A stretch of DNA of 41,443 bases from an uncultured Alphaproteobacteria bacterium (GCA_913061155.1 CAJXSI010000010.1:1-41443); one strand, 5' to 3'. Positions 18,264 to 26,554 are shown, counted from the stretch's first letter. The notes: a model not told the origin generated them from the letters alone. Numbers and translations: made by a program.

Positions 18264-18282
18264 CCCCGTTTCAAGCATGGGG
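18264..18282. repeat. Degenerate solitary copy of the 19-bp palindromic unit
   Basis: CCCCGTTTCAAGCATGGGG has the same 7-5-7 arm-loop-arm layout and the same TCAAG loop as the palindromes at 31.7-32.1 kb (compare CCCCGTGTCAAGCACGGGG at 32102-32120), but the arms have mismatches. It sits in the 124-bp gap between two convergent genes, the usual location for such elements. Confidence 0.6.
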
Positions 18283-18371
18283 AAATGAGGATGAGAAGGT
18301 TCAAGAACGGAGAGAGAAGAGTGAGAGGAATCAAGTGAGGGTGAACCGCGCTGTGGTAGGGATCAAAAAAA

Positions 18372-19913
18372 CTACCTAGATAGCCAAGCTTTGGCAATTT
18401 GACGTGCTTCACTTTGGGAAACACCCTGCCCTTTTGCTTGGTATTTTACGGGGCGTTTTTCGTGTTGAGATTCAGCTACGCCAGCCCAAAGAGGTTTTTC
18501 AGGGGCGGATTTAACAACGTCATAGTCATCGATATGTTCTGCATAATCAGGATCTACGGCTTGTTTTGCCGTTACTGCCCAATTTGTTTTTTCTTCCATT
18601 GGAACGGGTGATGTTGGCATGACTGTTGTCGCTGGGGCAAGTTCTTCCTTTGCCACAGGTTCTGGTTTCTTTTCTGGTGTATGAAAAACATTTGGGGCTT
18701 CATATATTTTTGTTGTGTCCATTGCACCGGTATCTTTTGAAGATGCCACCAACAATTTCTTTTGATTTTGAATATTTTCAAGACTGGCCCCCAAGGCAGA
18801 TAAAGCCCTTGAATCCTTTGTAATGCGGATCTTATGACGCACTATTTTTTCTGCTTTATTCAGGCGTTCAAGGTCTGACTTGATCTGAAATTCTTGGCTT
18901 TGGGCAGGCACAATCGTTTGGGCGACAGCCACCTGTGGTTTTCTTAATTTTGGTGTCCCCCCCATAGATTTTATCATTTTAATATAATACTGTTTATCAT
19001 TTTCAAGTTGTTGGATTTTGTTGGCCAGTTTCTGTACTTCAAACCCATCTTTTGTTTTTTTAACGATGTTTTGCATTTCTTCTAACTGGGATAGGTTTAC
19101 TTCCAATTTCTCTTGCAAATAAGGGATATCTTTTTCACAAAAACCCCATGATGAAGACTGGGGTAAAGAATGGGATGAAGGCTGGGACGAAGACTGGAAA
19201 TTTTCCTTTGGGGCGGGCAATCTTGGAATGGAAACAGGAAGAATTGCATCCAACCCTGGACCTTCATTAACCAATTTTTTCTGTAACATCCCGTCAGGGC
19301 GGCCATGCATCAGCTTTTTAACTGGTGCAGGTTTTTCTGTTTGGGCTGTTTTGGGCGGTGATAACCTTGCCCTTTTTGGAATTTTCAGCCCCTTCCCCAT
19401 AACCCCGCGTTTTAAATGGATGTCTTCACGTTTTTTGCGAATTTCATCACGCGGAATAGGTGACACATCATCTGGGGTTGCTAAATGTGGCAAAGATTTT
19501 GACGGAGCCCCTGCCGTTAAGGCAGAAGATGAAGTAATCTTATTTTTCATCCTATCGACAATTTCTTTAGGGACACCATAATCCACAGCAACCAAATTAG
19601 GATTATCATGGAAAAAGTCTATGCCATCATGGTCTGAGTCTAAGGAAGTAGGGGCAGTTTCTTGGGATGACTGGCCCCCATCAATAAAAGTATTTTCGGC
19701 ATCGGGTACAACAGTTGGTAATTTGGGCGCATTTTCCAAATCATCAATTTCCCGTTGAATCGCTTGAATATCTTTCAAGGTTCCGGGTTGGCTTTCTAAT
19801 TGTTCAATACGGTTTTTAAGATAGGCCAAGCGTGGTAAATTCTTTTGTGCTTGTGCCGTACAACCCTGTATTAGAAAATTAATAGCTATAAAAAAAGTGA
19901 ATATTAATTTCAT
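18372..19913 (-). CDS. Large lipoprotein with coiled coils and a Ca-binding-like motif
   Basis: 513 residues from the ATG at 19913; an upstream in-frame TTG at 19928 is unnecessary. A lipoprotein signal ends in LIQGC, with C18 as the lipidated cysteine. Residues 28-62 and about 255-375 are heptad-like coiled coils rich in Gln, Lys and Leu. LDSDHDGIDFFHDNP (91-105) resembles a thrombospondin type-3 / EF-hand-like calcium loop, often found in OmpA-like and lipoprotein linkers. The middle is Pro/Lys/Ser-rich. No OmpA or peptidoglycan-binding domain is visible. It lies just beyond the prophage lysis genes on the same strand, separated by 58 bp, but looks like a host envelope protein. Function unknown. 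Confidence 0.75.
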   Translation of the reverse strand: MKLIFTFFIAINFLIQGCTAQAQKNLPRLAYLKNRIEQLESQPGTLKDIQAIQREIDDLENAPKLPTVVPDAENTFIDGGQSSQETAPTSLDSDHDGIDFFHDNPNLVAVDYGVPKEIVDRMKNKITSSSALTAGAPSKSLPHLATPDDVSPIPRDEIRKKREDIHLKRGVMGKGLKIPKRARLSPPKTAQTEKPAPVKKLMHGRPDGMLQKKLVNEGPGLDAILPVSIPRLPAPKENFQSSSQPSSHSLPQSSSWGFCEKDIPYLQEKLEVNLSQLEEMQNIVKKTKDGFEVQKLANKIQQLENDKQYYIKMIKSMGGTPKLRKPQVAVAQTIVPAQSQEFQIKSDLERLNKAEKIVRHKIRITKDSRALSALGASLENIQNQKKLLVASSKDTGAMDTTKIYEAPNVFHTPEKKPEPVAKEELAPATTVMPTSPVPMEEKTNWAVTAKQAVDPDYAEHIDDYDVVKSAPEKPLWAGVAESQHEKRPVKYQAKGQGVSQSEARQIAKAWLSR

Positions 19914-19971
19914 TACTTTATTTTTCAATATTGATATTAAGTTATATCATATTTATTTTCCCAGATCGAGA

Positions 19972-20406
19972 TTATATTTTCCGAATGCCTTCATAAATAT
20001 TGGCTTCAAATTCCCTTCTTCTGACAAGACCTTGGTTTCTTTTTCCCTTGGCAAAAACCCATTTCATCATTTCTTCCCGTACCAGTTCGTGTTCTTCTGA
20101 ATTTATTTTTTGCCGCAAAGTTGACCGTTGAAAGGCCCCTGCCCCAACATTAAAAATAAAAATAATTAACGCAATATTTTGTCGTTTTTTTAAAGGCACC
20201 TTAACTAACCGGTTAACAGCCTGTTGAATTTTTAAAATATCTTGAATCAAAATATTTTCAGCTTCAAGTTCAGTAATCGACTCATAGGGCTCCCCTTTCA
20301 ATACAACATGTCCGTATCCAATGGTTTTTTTACCCCCTGCACAGATATACATATTAAGGCGGCAGCCCTCAAGATTTCTTAAGGCTTTTACACATTCTTC
20401 CATCAT
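19972..20406 (-). CDS. Phage endolysin, GH24 lysozyme
   Basis: 144 residues, typical of a single-domain GH24 endolysin. The catalytic layout is Glu-x8-Cys-x5-Thr: E13 in LRNLEGCRLNMY, C22 in YICAGG and T28 in KKTIGYGH. This is the Cys variant of the T4-type E-D-T triad found in many phages. It hydrolyses the MurNAc-GlcNAc bond. There is no signal or SAR segment, so release would depend on the holin. GGGAGATAAAAA precedes the ATG at 20406, three bases after the holin stop, so the two form a lysis cassette. Apparently intact despite decay elsewhere. Confidence 0.92.
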   Translation of the reverse strand: MMEECVKALRNLEGCRLNMYICAGGKKTIGYGHVVLKGEPYESITELEAENILIQDILKIQQAVNRLVKVPLKKRQNIALIIFIFNVGAGAFQRSTLRQKINSEEHELVREEMMKWVFAKGKRNQGLVRRREFEANIYEGIRKI

Positions 20407-20409
20407 TTT

Positions 20410-20877
20410 TTATCTCCCTGCTTGTGGATGAAACTTTGAAAGGGCACGTTGCCCAAACCAGAATGACATAACGGCCGCGAATAGGGCCTGATCTTCTGGG
20501 TGCCAAATATTTGTAATGGCTTGCGCCCACCCCAGATCATATCCAATATTTTTAACGGCTATGATTTGGGAAACTTTAACAACGGCATACAAAAAGAAAA
20601 AAGCATAGGTAATGCAGGGGCGCACTGTCCCACTTAGGGCATCAATCCAGCCAATTCCTGTCTTTCGTGCATGACGATACAAGGCCAAAGCTTCGGCAGA
20701 ATCAGCCCCTGCTTGAATTTCTTCAAGGTCTAACTTTTTTGTCGTTTTTACCCATTCTATTTGATGTTGCAAAATCTTAAGTTCATGAGCCTTATCTTTG
20801 CTGTCTTTCATAAGACGCATAAAATCCGGAACCAGGCTTCCTATAAAGCCAATGATTGATCCTAAAAGTGTTAACAT
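20410..20877 (-). CDS. Phage holin (three-TM superfamily type)
   Basis: 155 residues from the ATG at 20877, chosen because GGAGGAAAA sits directly upstream; a longer TTG-started frame lacks a ribosome-binding site. An N-terminal hydrophobic segment (MLTLLGSIIGFIGSLVPDF), a charged helical middle (KDSKDKAHELKILQHQIEW) and two later segments (ITYAFFFLYAVVKVSQIIAV and ALFAAVMSFWFGQRAL) give the usual topology of the holin_3TMs group in proteobacterial prophages. It would permeabilise the inner membrane so the lysozyme reaches peptidoglycan. Its promoter region is shared with the divergent O-methyltransferase 57 bp away. Confidence 0.8.
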   Translation of the reverse strand: MLTLLGSIIGFIGSLVPDFMRLMKDSKDKAHELKILQHQIEWVKTTKKLDLEEIQAGADSAEALALYRHARKTGIGWIDALSGTVRPCITYAFFFLYAVVKVSQIIAVKNIGYDLGWAQAITNIWHPEDQALFAAVMSFWFGQRALSKFHPQAGR

Positions 20878-20934
20878 TTTTCCTCCGTTAAATTGCTGAA
20901 TTGAAAAATTAATTAATTTGGTGTAAAAAAACAT

Positions 20935-21585
20935 ATGTCCCAATCATACATAAATTTTACAGCTGATTTAGTTAAGTACATCCATACTGTGGGTGTGCGT
21001 CGACATCCAGCGCAACAAGCCCTGCATGATCAAACGCAAAAATTACCCCACAGCAATATGCAATCTGCACCAGAAGTCACAGCACTGATTGGATTATTGA
21101 CCCGATTAATTGGGGCCCAGAATGTTTTAGAAATTGGGACTTTCACAGGCTACACCACTTTGGAAATGGCCTTATCGGTGCCGCAAGATGGTATGGTTGT
21201 TACTTGTGAAAAATCACCTGATGCTTTTTCCCTAGGGAAAATTTTTTGGGAACAGGCAAGTGTTAGCCATAAAATTGATGTCCAAATTGGGGATGCGTTG
21301 GCGTCTATGGAAAAATACAAACCCAACCATTTTGACCTTGCCTTTATTGATGCGGATAAACGAAATTATATTCAGTATTATGAAAAATGTTTATCCCTTG
21401 TTCGTCCAAATGGCTTAATTTTATTGGATAATATTTTATGGAAAGGCGAAGTGGCCAATCCCGATTCACAAGACAAGCGTGTGCCGACATTAAAAGAACT
21501 AAATAAAATAATTCATGCTGATAACCGTGTGGATGCTTGCTTGGTACCTATAAGTGATGGCCTTACAATTGTCAGGAAGCTATAG
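20935..21585 (+). CDS. Class I SAM-dependent O-methyltransferase (family 3)
   Basis: 216 residues, full length for the PF01596 family that includes caffeoyl-CoA and SafC-type O-methyltransferases. SAM motif I is VLEIGTFTGYTT (64-75); the acidic strand is FDLAFIDADKRNY (133-145); LILLDNILWKGEV (161-173) supplies the metal-binding Asp-Asn. These residues are intact, so it should be active on a catechol-like or related hydroxyl substrate. It lies on the plus strand inside a minus-strand phage module and its stop overlaps the convergent tail gene by 6 bp. It is either a moron-type cargo gene or a host gene placed there by rearrangement. Confidence 0.9.
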   Translation: MSQSYINFTADLVKYIHTVGVRRHPAQQALHDQTQKLPHSNMQSAPEVTALIGLLTRLIGAQNVLEIGTFTGYTTLEMALSVPQDGMVVTCEKSPDAFSLGKIFWEQASVSHKIDVQIGDALASMEKYKPNHFDLAFIDADKRNYIQYYEKCLSLVRPNGLILLDNILWKGEVANPDSQDKRVPTLKELNKIIHADNRVDACLVPISDGLTIVRKL

Positions 21586-22449
21586 ACCTGCACTGGGAAG
21601 TTTAAAGCCTAAAATAATTTTATCTGGCTGACTTCCATACAGTTCACAGCTTTCGGCTTCGATACTTCTTGCCCTTCCTGCAGCGGCAGCCGCTGATGCG
21701 CCTTCTGATCCATGATTTATTCTTAAGGTGATTTTTCCTTCTTTGACATAATCTTGAATACTTTTATGTTGGCTGCTATCTCCCTCTGTTATAAATTCAT
21801 AATGGCATCCCCCGTATTCAAACCCTTCTGTTGAATAAAATCCCCCAGCGCTTGATAATTTTTCTGTTGTTAATATCTTAAGTGTTGTGCTTTCTCCGGC
21901 CTGGTTTATTCTGAAATAAACTGGCTGAATAGAGGCAATTGATTTACCCGGGTCAACCATAACCCCCAAAGGATAAAGATTTATGTTTTCTGCCTCTTTA
22001 TATATTACATCGCCTGGCAGAACTTCGAATCTTTGTTGTGCGATAACATCGCCTTCTTTGATTTCAATAGAATAATCACTTTCATCAAGGGAAATTATTT
22101 CCCCATTTTCCAATTCCAGTTCGACCCTTCCTGTATGCACATAATTTATGGCTGAATGATTAATGGTCGGTATCAAGTCACCTGCTGCCTCATTTTCATA
22201 AGCATCCGGATCTAAGATAGAGACTGGGGGTAAGTCTTCTTCTCCTATTGTTTGCATAACATGACAATCAGGGCCTTTTTCTGTTTCAATCTTGGCATAA
22301 ATGAATAATTGAACAATTTTCCCTATGAAGGGTTTTTTATTATCTGAAAAGCCTAAGCTATTCAGGTCAGTAAATTCTGTCACATTGGAAAGGGAAAACC
22401 CTTCACTGTAAGGTTTTCCTTCATAATTACTTAATTTTAATAAACTCAT
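21580..22449 (-). CDS. Phage tail/virion-associated protein, unknown (289 aa)
   Basis: ATG at 22449 with GAGGAAAAT upstream, 7 bp after the stop of the 587-residue tail protein, so the two are co-transcribed. The product is beta-rich and acidic (ENGEIISLDESDYSIEIKEG near 155-175), with an Ala-run linker (EGASAAAAAGRARSIE near 249-264) before a short C-terminal domain. There is no signal peptide and no family I can name. Position at the tail-tip end of the module suggests a distal tail or receptor-associated part; that is inference from order only. Confidence 0.7.
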   Translation of the reverse strand: MSLLKLSNYEGKPYSEGFSLSNVTEFTDLNSLGFSDNKKPFIGKIVQLFIYAKIETEKGPDCHVMQTIGEEDLPPVSILDPDAYENEAAGDLIPTINHSAINYVHTGRVELELENGEIISLDESDYSIEIKEGDVIAQQRFEVLPGDVIYKEAENINLYPLGVMVDPGKSIASIQPVYFRINQAGESTTLKILTTEKLSSAGGFYSTEGFEYGGCHYEFITEGDSSQHKSIQDYVKEGKITLRINHGSEGASAAAAAGRARSIEAESCELYGSQPDKIILGFKLPSAGL

Positions 22450-22456
22450 ATTTTCC

Positions 22457-24220
22457 TCAGAACTGTATTTGACAAGGGGCTGTCCATGGATTTGGAATTG
22501 TCAGGTCTATTTTGTGAAACAAGACTTCGGGATTATTAAGATCCGCCAACCTTATTTGCATAGACGTTGAATTCGATGACAATAACTTTGCAGCCGCTGC
22601 CTTTTTGATAAATTTTTTCCCAGCAAGCAAACTGTTTTGTTGTTTTGCTGAATTATTGACTGTTACACTTTGAATAATATCTGTCCCCCTAAAGGCCTTT
22701 GGATTCAATATTCCCTGTGTTGGCCGTTGGTCTTTATAATCCATATACCCAATACCAGATGGGGTTTTGAAATCCACTGCCTTTTCCTCTGAAACATCGT
22801 TGCCAACGCTACAAAGAATTGTCACATCAACATAAGGCTGCGTTATTCCTTCAGCCTGGAGGGTATAACTGACAACTTTTCCTTTTGCCTTTCCTTCAGG
22901 CAACCTTGGATCCAGAAAAGATAAATCTGTATCACAATCGATATCAATGTTTTCGGTAAAAGGCAGCCGCAAGTTTATTTCAACAGCCCGACAACTTGCG
23001 GCCAAATATGATTGACATCTTTCAATCGCACTATGGATTGATTGACGCCCACGGTCTGTTAGAAAATAGCTAGCAGAAGACAAATCGCCCAAAGCAGAAC
23101 CCCCATCGAAAGAAATGTCCCAACAATAATCGCTGAAAAAATCATTCGACGTATGATCTTTATTGCAAACATAGTAACTATTCCGATAAGTAATTTTTTC
23201 GCCTTTTGTATATTCTTTTTTAGCTTTCCAATATATTTTTTGATGATCATGTGTAATATCCTCTAGGTTAAAAGTTAAATGTTTATGGTTTCGTCCGTGG
23301 CGGAACTTGAATAATTTTTGACAATTATTTTGAATATCAAAGAACACTGTTTCTTTGCGTTTTTGTTTAATTTTGTAAGATAAAACTAATTCAGGTTCCA
23401 AGGCATAGGCTGGCAAAGTATAGGGTGTCGTATCGCCATATACTTCATAAGGGACTGATTCGCCAGCACCGTGCCCATTTTTTAGTTGCGAAGAAATAAT
23501 ATGATAAGTGTTTCCTGGAATCAAAGTACTGGCTGTCCACCAATTTTCTATTAATTTTTGGGGGGTCAAGGTGACCAACGTTCCTCCAGATAAATGGGAT
23601 TTAATCCCAAAACCTGCGTCTACTGTGCTTTGGTATGTTTGTTCCCACTGGGCTGATACTTCACAAGTAATTGAATCAATGGGGGGGGACTTCAGACGTA
23701 CTTTCAATGAATCCTGCGCAAAATTATTACCAATTTCTTTTGTTTTTCTGCCTTCAAAAATACTTGAGAAATTAAAAGAATCCATCGTTCTTGACCAACA
23801 GGGCAAGACAGAATACCCATCCAGAATTTCTTCTACTTTATTGGATTCTGACGGCTTGCTGAATAAGGGATCATAATTTGGCAGTTCTTTAAGTCTTTCT
23901 GTTTCCCGCGCCAGAGCTTCGATACTATTCAAAGGTTCTGCAATCAGTTCCATATCAATGGTTTGGGATAAAATATTATCGGGGACAGACAGTAAAAAAC
24001 CTGAAAACAGCAACTGAACTTTCCCGTCAGACAAACAAGAAATAAAGGCCTTTTCTTTTACTTTTTCATAATCAAGATTATGGCAGACTTTGATGATTGC
24101 ACTTGGAAACTCTCCCTCGTTATGTCGTATTTTCAAGGATATGATCTGTTCATCTTGTTTAAGATGTTTATCTGGGTCAAAGTCTTCATCAGCTTTTGCC
24201 CAGGCAAAGAAAAATTGCAT
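22457..24220 (-). CDS. Phage tail hub/tip-like protein with carbohydrate-binding-like patch
   Basis: 587 residues; GGAGGGACCTT precedes the ATG at 24220. The N-terminus (FFFAWAKADEDFDPDKHLK, then LKIRHNEGEFPSAIIKVCHN) has the pattern of a large tail-associated protein in alphaproteobacterial prophages. Strands with repeated Gly/Ser follow. Residues about 330-368 (WKAKKEYTKGEKITYRNSYY, then VCNKDHTSNDFF and a final CW) have the spacing of a chitin-type CBM5/12 domain. The C-terminal third (YVDVTILCSVGNDVS) is beta-rich. It probably sits at the tail tip and contacts the cell surface. The hub role is inferred; the carbohydrate-binding match is by eye. Confidence 0.75.
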   Translation of the reverse strand: MQFFFAWAKADEDFDPDKHLKQDEQIISLKIRHNEGEFPSAIIKVCHNLDYEKVKEKAFISCLSDGKVQLLFSGFLLSVPDNILSQTIDMELIAEPLNSIEALARETERLKELPNYDPLFSKPSESNKVEEILDGYSVLPCWSRTMDSFNFSSIFEGRKTKEIGNNFAQDSLKVRLKSPPIDSITCEVSAQWEQTYQSTVDAGFGIKSHLSGGTLVTLTPQKLIENWWTASTLIPGNTYHIISSQLKNGHGAGESVPYEVYGDTTPYTLPAYALEPELVLSYKIKQKRKETVFFDIQNNCQKLFKFRHGRNHKHLTFNLEDITHDHQKIYWKAKKEYTKGEKITYRNSYYVCNKDHTSNDFFSDYCWDISFDGGSALGDLSSASYFLTDRGRQSIHSAIERCQSYLAASCRAVEINLRLPFTENIDIDCDTDLSFLDPRLPEGKAKGKVVSYTLQAEGITQPYVDVTILCSVGNDVSEEKAVDFKTPSGIGYMDYKDQRPTQGILNPKAFRGTDIIQSVTVNNSAKQQNSLLAGKKFIKKAAAAKLLSSNSTSMQIRLADLNNPEVLFHKIDLTIPNPWTAPCQIQF

Positions 24221-24280
24221 AAGGTCCCTCCTTTAATTTATTGATTGCTTATTATTAAAAAATCACTTAAAAGTTTTATT

Positions 24281-25174
24281 ATGAATTTTTTAAAATGGTT
24301 AAGTTGTAAAGGCTTTGCGCAAGGGGCATTTTGGTCAATCCTGACATGCTTTGTTAGTGTCAGTAATGACGTCATTGTTAAACTTGTGGGCACACGTCTG
24401 GATGGGATGGAAATTTCTTTCTTCCGTTTCTTATTCAGTATGCTGACAGTTCTTCCTTTTATGATTACAAAAGGCTGGTCTTCCTTTAAAACGGTAAATC
24501 CTTCTATGCATTGGTGGCGTGCCATTGTGGGGGTTGCGGCCATTGCTTTGTTCACCTATGGGTTAATTTTTGTTCCTTTGGCTGAAGTAACTGTTTTTTC
24601 CTTTACCCAACCTTTATTCTTCATGCCTTTGGCCATTTTATTCCTAAGGGAAAAAGTAAGCCTAGGTCGGTGGATTGCTGTTATTCTGGGATTTGCCGGA
24701 ATTCTTGTGATGATTGATCCAGGTAGCCCAAGTTTTAATATTTATGTTTTCTTGCCTATGGGGGCCGCATTATTGTTTGCGGTGCTTGATTTAATGGCCA
24801 AAAAGATGGTGTCAAACGAAAGCACCTTAACAATGTTATTTTATTTTGCTTTGGGAACAACCATTGCAGGTCTGATTCCAGCCTTGATGGTTTGGCAAAC
24901 GCCTAATCTACGGGAATTATTATGGCTATTTGCTTTGGGGGCTGGGGCAAACTTAATTCAGGTTTGTTTATTCAAAGCCTTTTCAGCGACAGAGGCATCT
25001 TCTCTTGCACCGTTCCGGTATGTTGAACTTGTTTTCTCTGTCTTCTTTGGATTCATGCTTTTCAGCGAGTCTGTTAAGATGAAAACATTACTTGGGGCCG
25101 CCATTATTATCGGCAGTACGTTGTACATGTCCTATTTCGAAGTTCGCAAGAAAAGAAAAGCTGCAAAGTCTTAG
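24281..25174 (+). CDS. EamA/DMT-family permease
   Basis: 297 residues from the ATG at 24281; a TTG-started extension to 24245 is less likely. Ten hydrophobic segments are arranged as two EamA halves, with the recurrent loop patterns LREKVSLGRWIAVILGFAGI (first half) and SESVKMKTLLGAAIIIGS (second half). The family exports or imports small metabolites; rickettsial relatives include S-adenosylmethionine importers, but I cannot assign a substrate. It is on the plus strand between two phage tail genes (stop 9 bp before the 171-residue virion gene), so it interrupts the structural operon. Intact reading frame. Confidence 0.88.
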   Translation: MNFLKWLSCKGFAQGAFWSILTCFVSVSNDVIVKLVGTRLDGMEISFFRFLFSMLTVLPFMITKGWSSFKTVNPSMHWWRAIVGVAAIALFTYGLIFVPLAEVTVFSFTQPLFFMPLAILFLREKVSLGRWIAVILGFAGILVMIDPGSPSFNIYVFLPMGAALLFAVLDLMAKKMVSNESTLTMLFYFALGTTIAGLIPALMVWQTPNLRELLWLFALGAGANLIQVCLFKAFSATEASSLAPFRYVELVFSVFFGFMLFSESVKMKTLLGAAIIIGSTLYMSYFEVRKKRKAAKS

Positions 25175-25182
25175 ACTTAGTC

Positions 25183-25698
25183 TTAGACTTCTTCTGCTTC
25201 AAGTTCCCATTTGTATCCATTGCCCCATTCTTCATGGTTAACTGTCAGGTGCGTTATGATAACGTCTAAATGCGGCAAATAACCAATGCAGATGTCTTCT
25301 GACACAGGGCCGTCTTTCAAAATAAATTCTTTTTCGCCTATTTGCTCCAGATCATAAAAAGTTCTATTTTTATCAACTGCGATAACAGACCCCTCTACAG
25401 GTTTACGTTTAAGAATAATGGCCCCTGTACTTTCAGCTGGACTATTACCCCACATTTGTTGGATGCAATCAATGCCAACAATTGACCCGACTGAAATACC
25501 ATCAAAACAGGGGGAATTAACGTCTTGGCCATAAATATTTGTTTTGTATTTATGCTCCCTTCCCATTTCTGGCAACACCGCATCCCCATTAATCGTTCGC
25601 CAAACATCGCCCTTTACTAAAGAAGAAATGATTTGACGACAATTCCCCATGGACATTGGGGGGAATCCGGCCTGGCTTATTTTAAGTTTTGTTTGCAT
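25183..25698 (-). CDS. Phage virion-associated protein, unknown (171 aa)
   Basis: ATG at 25698, 4 bp after the 28-codon ORF. The N-terminal third (SMGNCRQIISSLVKGDVWRT followed by INGDAV) and FDGISVGSIVGIDCIQQMW recall a virion protein family that accompanies DUF3168 in alphaproteobacterial prophages, with the pattern RT[VI]NG and G..V.VDC. The remainder is beta-rich and acidic. The position after DUF3168 is where a major tail or tail-terminator gene would be expected, but I cannot equate it with either. There are no membrane segments. Confidence 0.7.
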   Translation of the reverse strand: MQTKLKISQAGFPPMSMGNCRQIISSLVKGDVWRTINGDAVLPEMGREHKYKTNIYGQDVNSPCFDGISVGSIVGIDCIQQMWGNSPAESTGAIILKRKPVEGSVIAVDKNRTFYDLEQIGEKEFILKDGPVSEDICIGYLPHLDVIITHLTVNHEEWGNGYKWELEAEEV

Positions 25699-25702
25699 AT
25701 TT

Positions 25703-25789
25703 CTACCTCATCCATCTGGGAAGTTGGTAAAAACGATACCGTTGTACCTTATCAAAGTAAGTTGTTAATTCTTCATAGGCATTATTCAT
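25703..25789 (-). CDS. Possible 28-residue phage ORF
   Basis: ATG at 25789 preceded by AAAGGATTTAAA, a strong ribosome-binding site at normal spacing, with TAG at 25703-25705. The product is MNNAYEELTTYFDKVQRYRF then eight residues, amphipathic and aromatic-rich. It fills exactly the gap between DUF3168 (11 bp upstream) and the 171-residue gene (4 bp downstream). It may be a genuine tiny phage protein, a coupling leader, or the remnant of a longer gene. No family recognised. Confidence 0.4.
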   Translation of the reverse strand: MNNAYEELTTYFDKVQRYRFYQLPRWMR

Positions 25790-25799
25790 TTTAAATCCT

Positions 25800-26204
25800 T
25801 TACGGGTTGATATAACCAATTCCCTTAATCACCATCGATCGATAATTACATGCTTTTGTTTTCTGTATTCCTTCGAATACAGGGCCCATCAAACGCAAAT
25901 TAATACACTGTCCGTCTTCTGTTGTTATTGTGTTGCCGTTAAAGTTTCCTTCGATCAGATTGCCCAAAAAATATAATTCTTGCAGGCCGTTATATCCACT
26001 TAAGATTTTAATCGTAAAGGATATTTTTGCCTTTTCCTGTCCTGGGGTCATTTTATTAAGAACTTCTACTGCGTCTGTAAAGACGATCAATGCTGGGTAT
26101 TTTGCATTATCTGGTAAGAACTGGCCGATTGATCTGAAATTATCTTTAAGTTTTGGTGTTCCCTGAATATAATCAAGGAAGGCTTTTGAAAAACCATAAT
26201 CCAT
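25800..26204 (-). CDS. DUF3168 tail-completion protein (GTA gp8-like)
   Basis: 134 residues, the usual size of DUF3168. The typical pattern is present: helix FLDYIQGTPKL, strand YPALIVFTDAVEVLNK, and SFTIKILSGYNGLQELYFLG, in which the family's strand and helix bear on the YPALI and GYNGLQELY positions. Homologues close the neck between head and tail (HK97 gp10 and RcGTA gp8). It follows the head-tail adaptor with a 2-bp gap, the standard gene order. No damage is visible. Confidence 0.85.
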   Translation of the reverse strand: MDYGFSKAFLDYIQGTPKLKDNFRSIGQFLPDNAKYPALIVFTDAVEVLNKMTPGQEKAKISFTIKILSGYNGLQELYFLGNLIEGNFNGNTITTEDGQCINLRLMGPVFEGIQKTKACNYRSMVIKGIGYINP

Positions 26205-26206
26205 TT

Positions 26207-26554
26207 TTACCCCCTGTCCTGGTTAATACTTCTTATAATAAAAAACTGGTACTTTTTATTTTCAGCGTAAGATGGCGGTGTTTTCATTTCAAACATTTGG
26301 CCTTTCCATTGAATTTGCATGTCTGCTGTTATGGGGTGATCCACCCGCACAAAAACCTTATATTCATTGACAAAGTCTAAGGCCCCCGTTTTCCAAGATT
26401 CTCCATTTCTGTAATCAACAGGTTGTAATTTTGCCCACAAAGAAAAACAAGGGACATAGTCAAGTTCAACACCGCCCATTTCATCTTTTCTTTCTTCAGG
26501 TCGCAAAAGTTGGATCCGATTATTTAATTTGCAGAAATTATTTTTCATGGGCAA
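26207..26554 (-). CDS. Phage head-tail adaptor (gp16/gp7-like, PF05521)
   Basis: 115 residues, normal for the SPP1 gp16-type stopper family. Landmarks: LNNRIQLLRPEERKDEMGGV near 9-28, SLWAKLQPVDYRNG near 42-55, EYKVFVRVDHPI near 68-79 and FEMKTPPSYAE near 92-102. It seals the head-tail channel after packaging. Its start overlaps the end of the upstream connector gene by 10 bp, a sign of translational coupling. Confidence 0.88.
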   Translation of the reverse strand: MPMKNNFCKLNNRIQLLRPEERKDEMGGVELDYVPCFSLWAKLQPVDYRNGESWKTGALDFVNEYKVFVRVDHPITADMQIQWKGQMFEMKTPPSYAENKKYQFFIIRSINQDRG

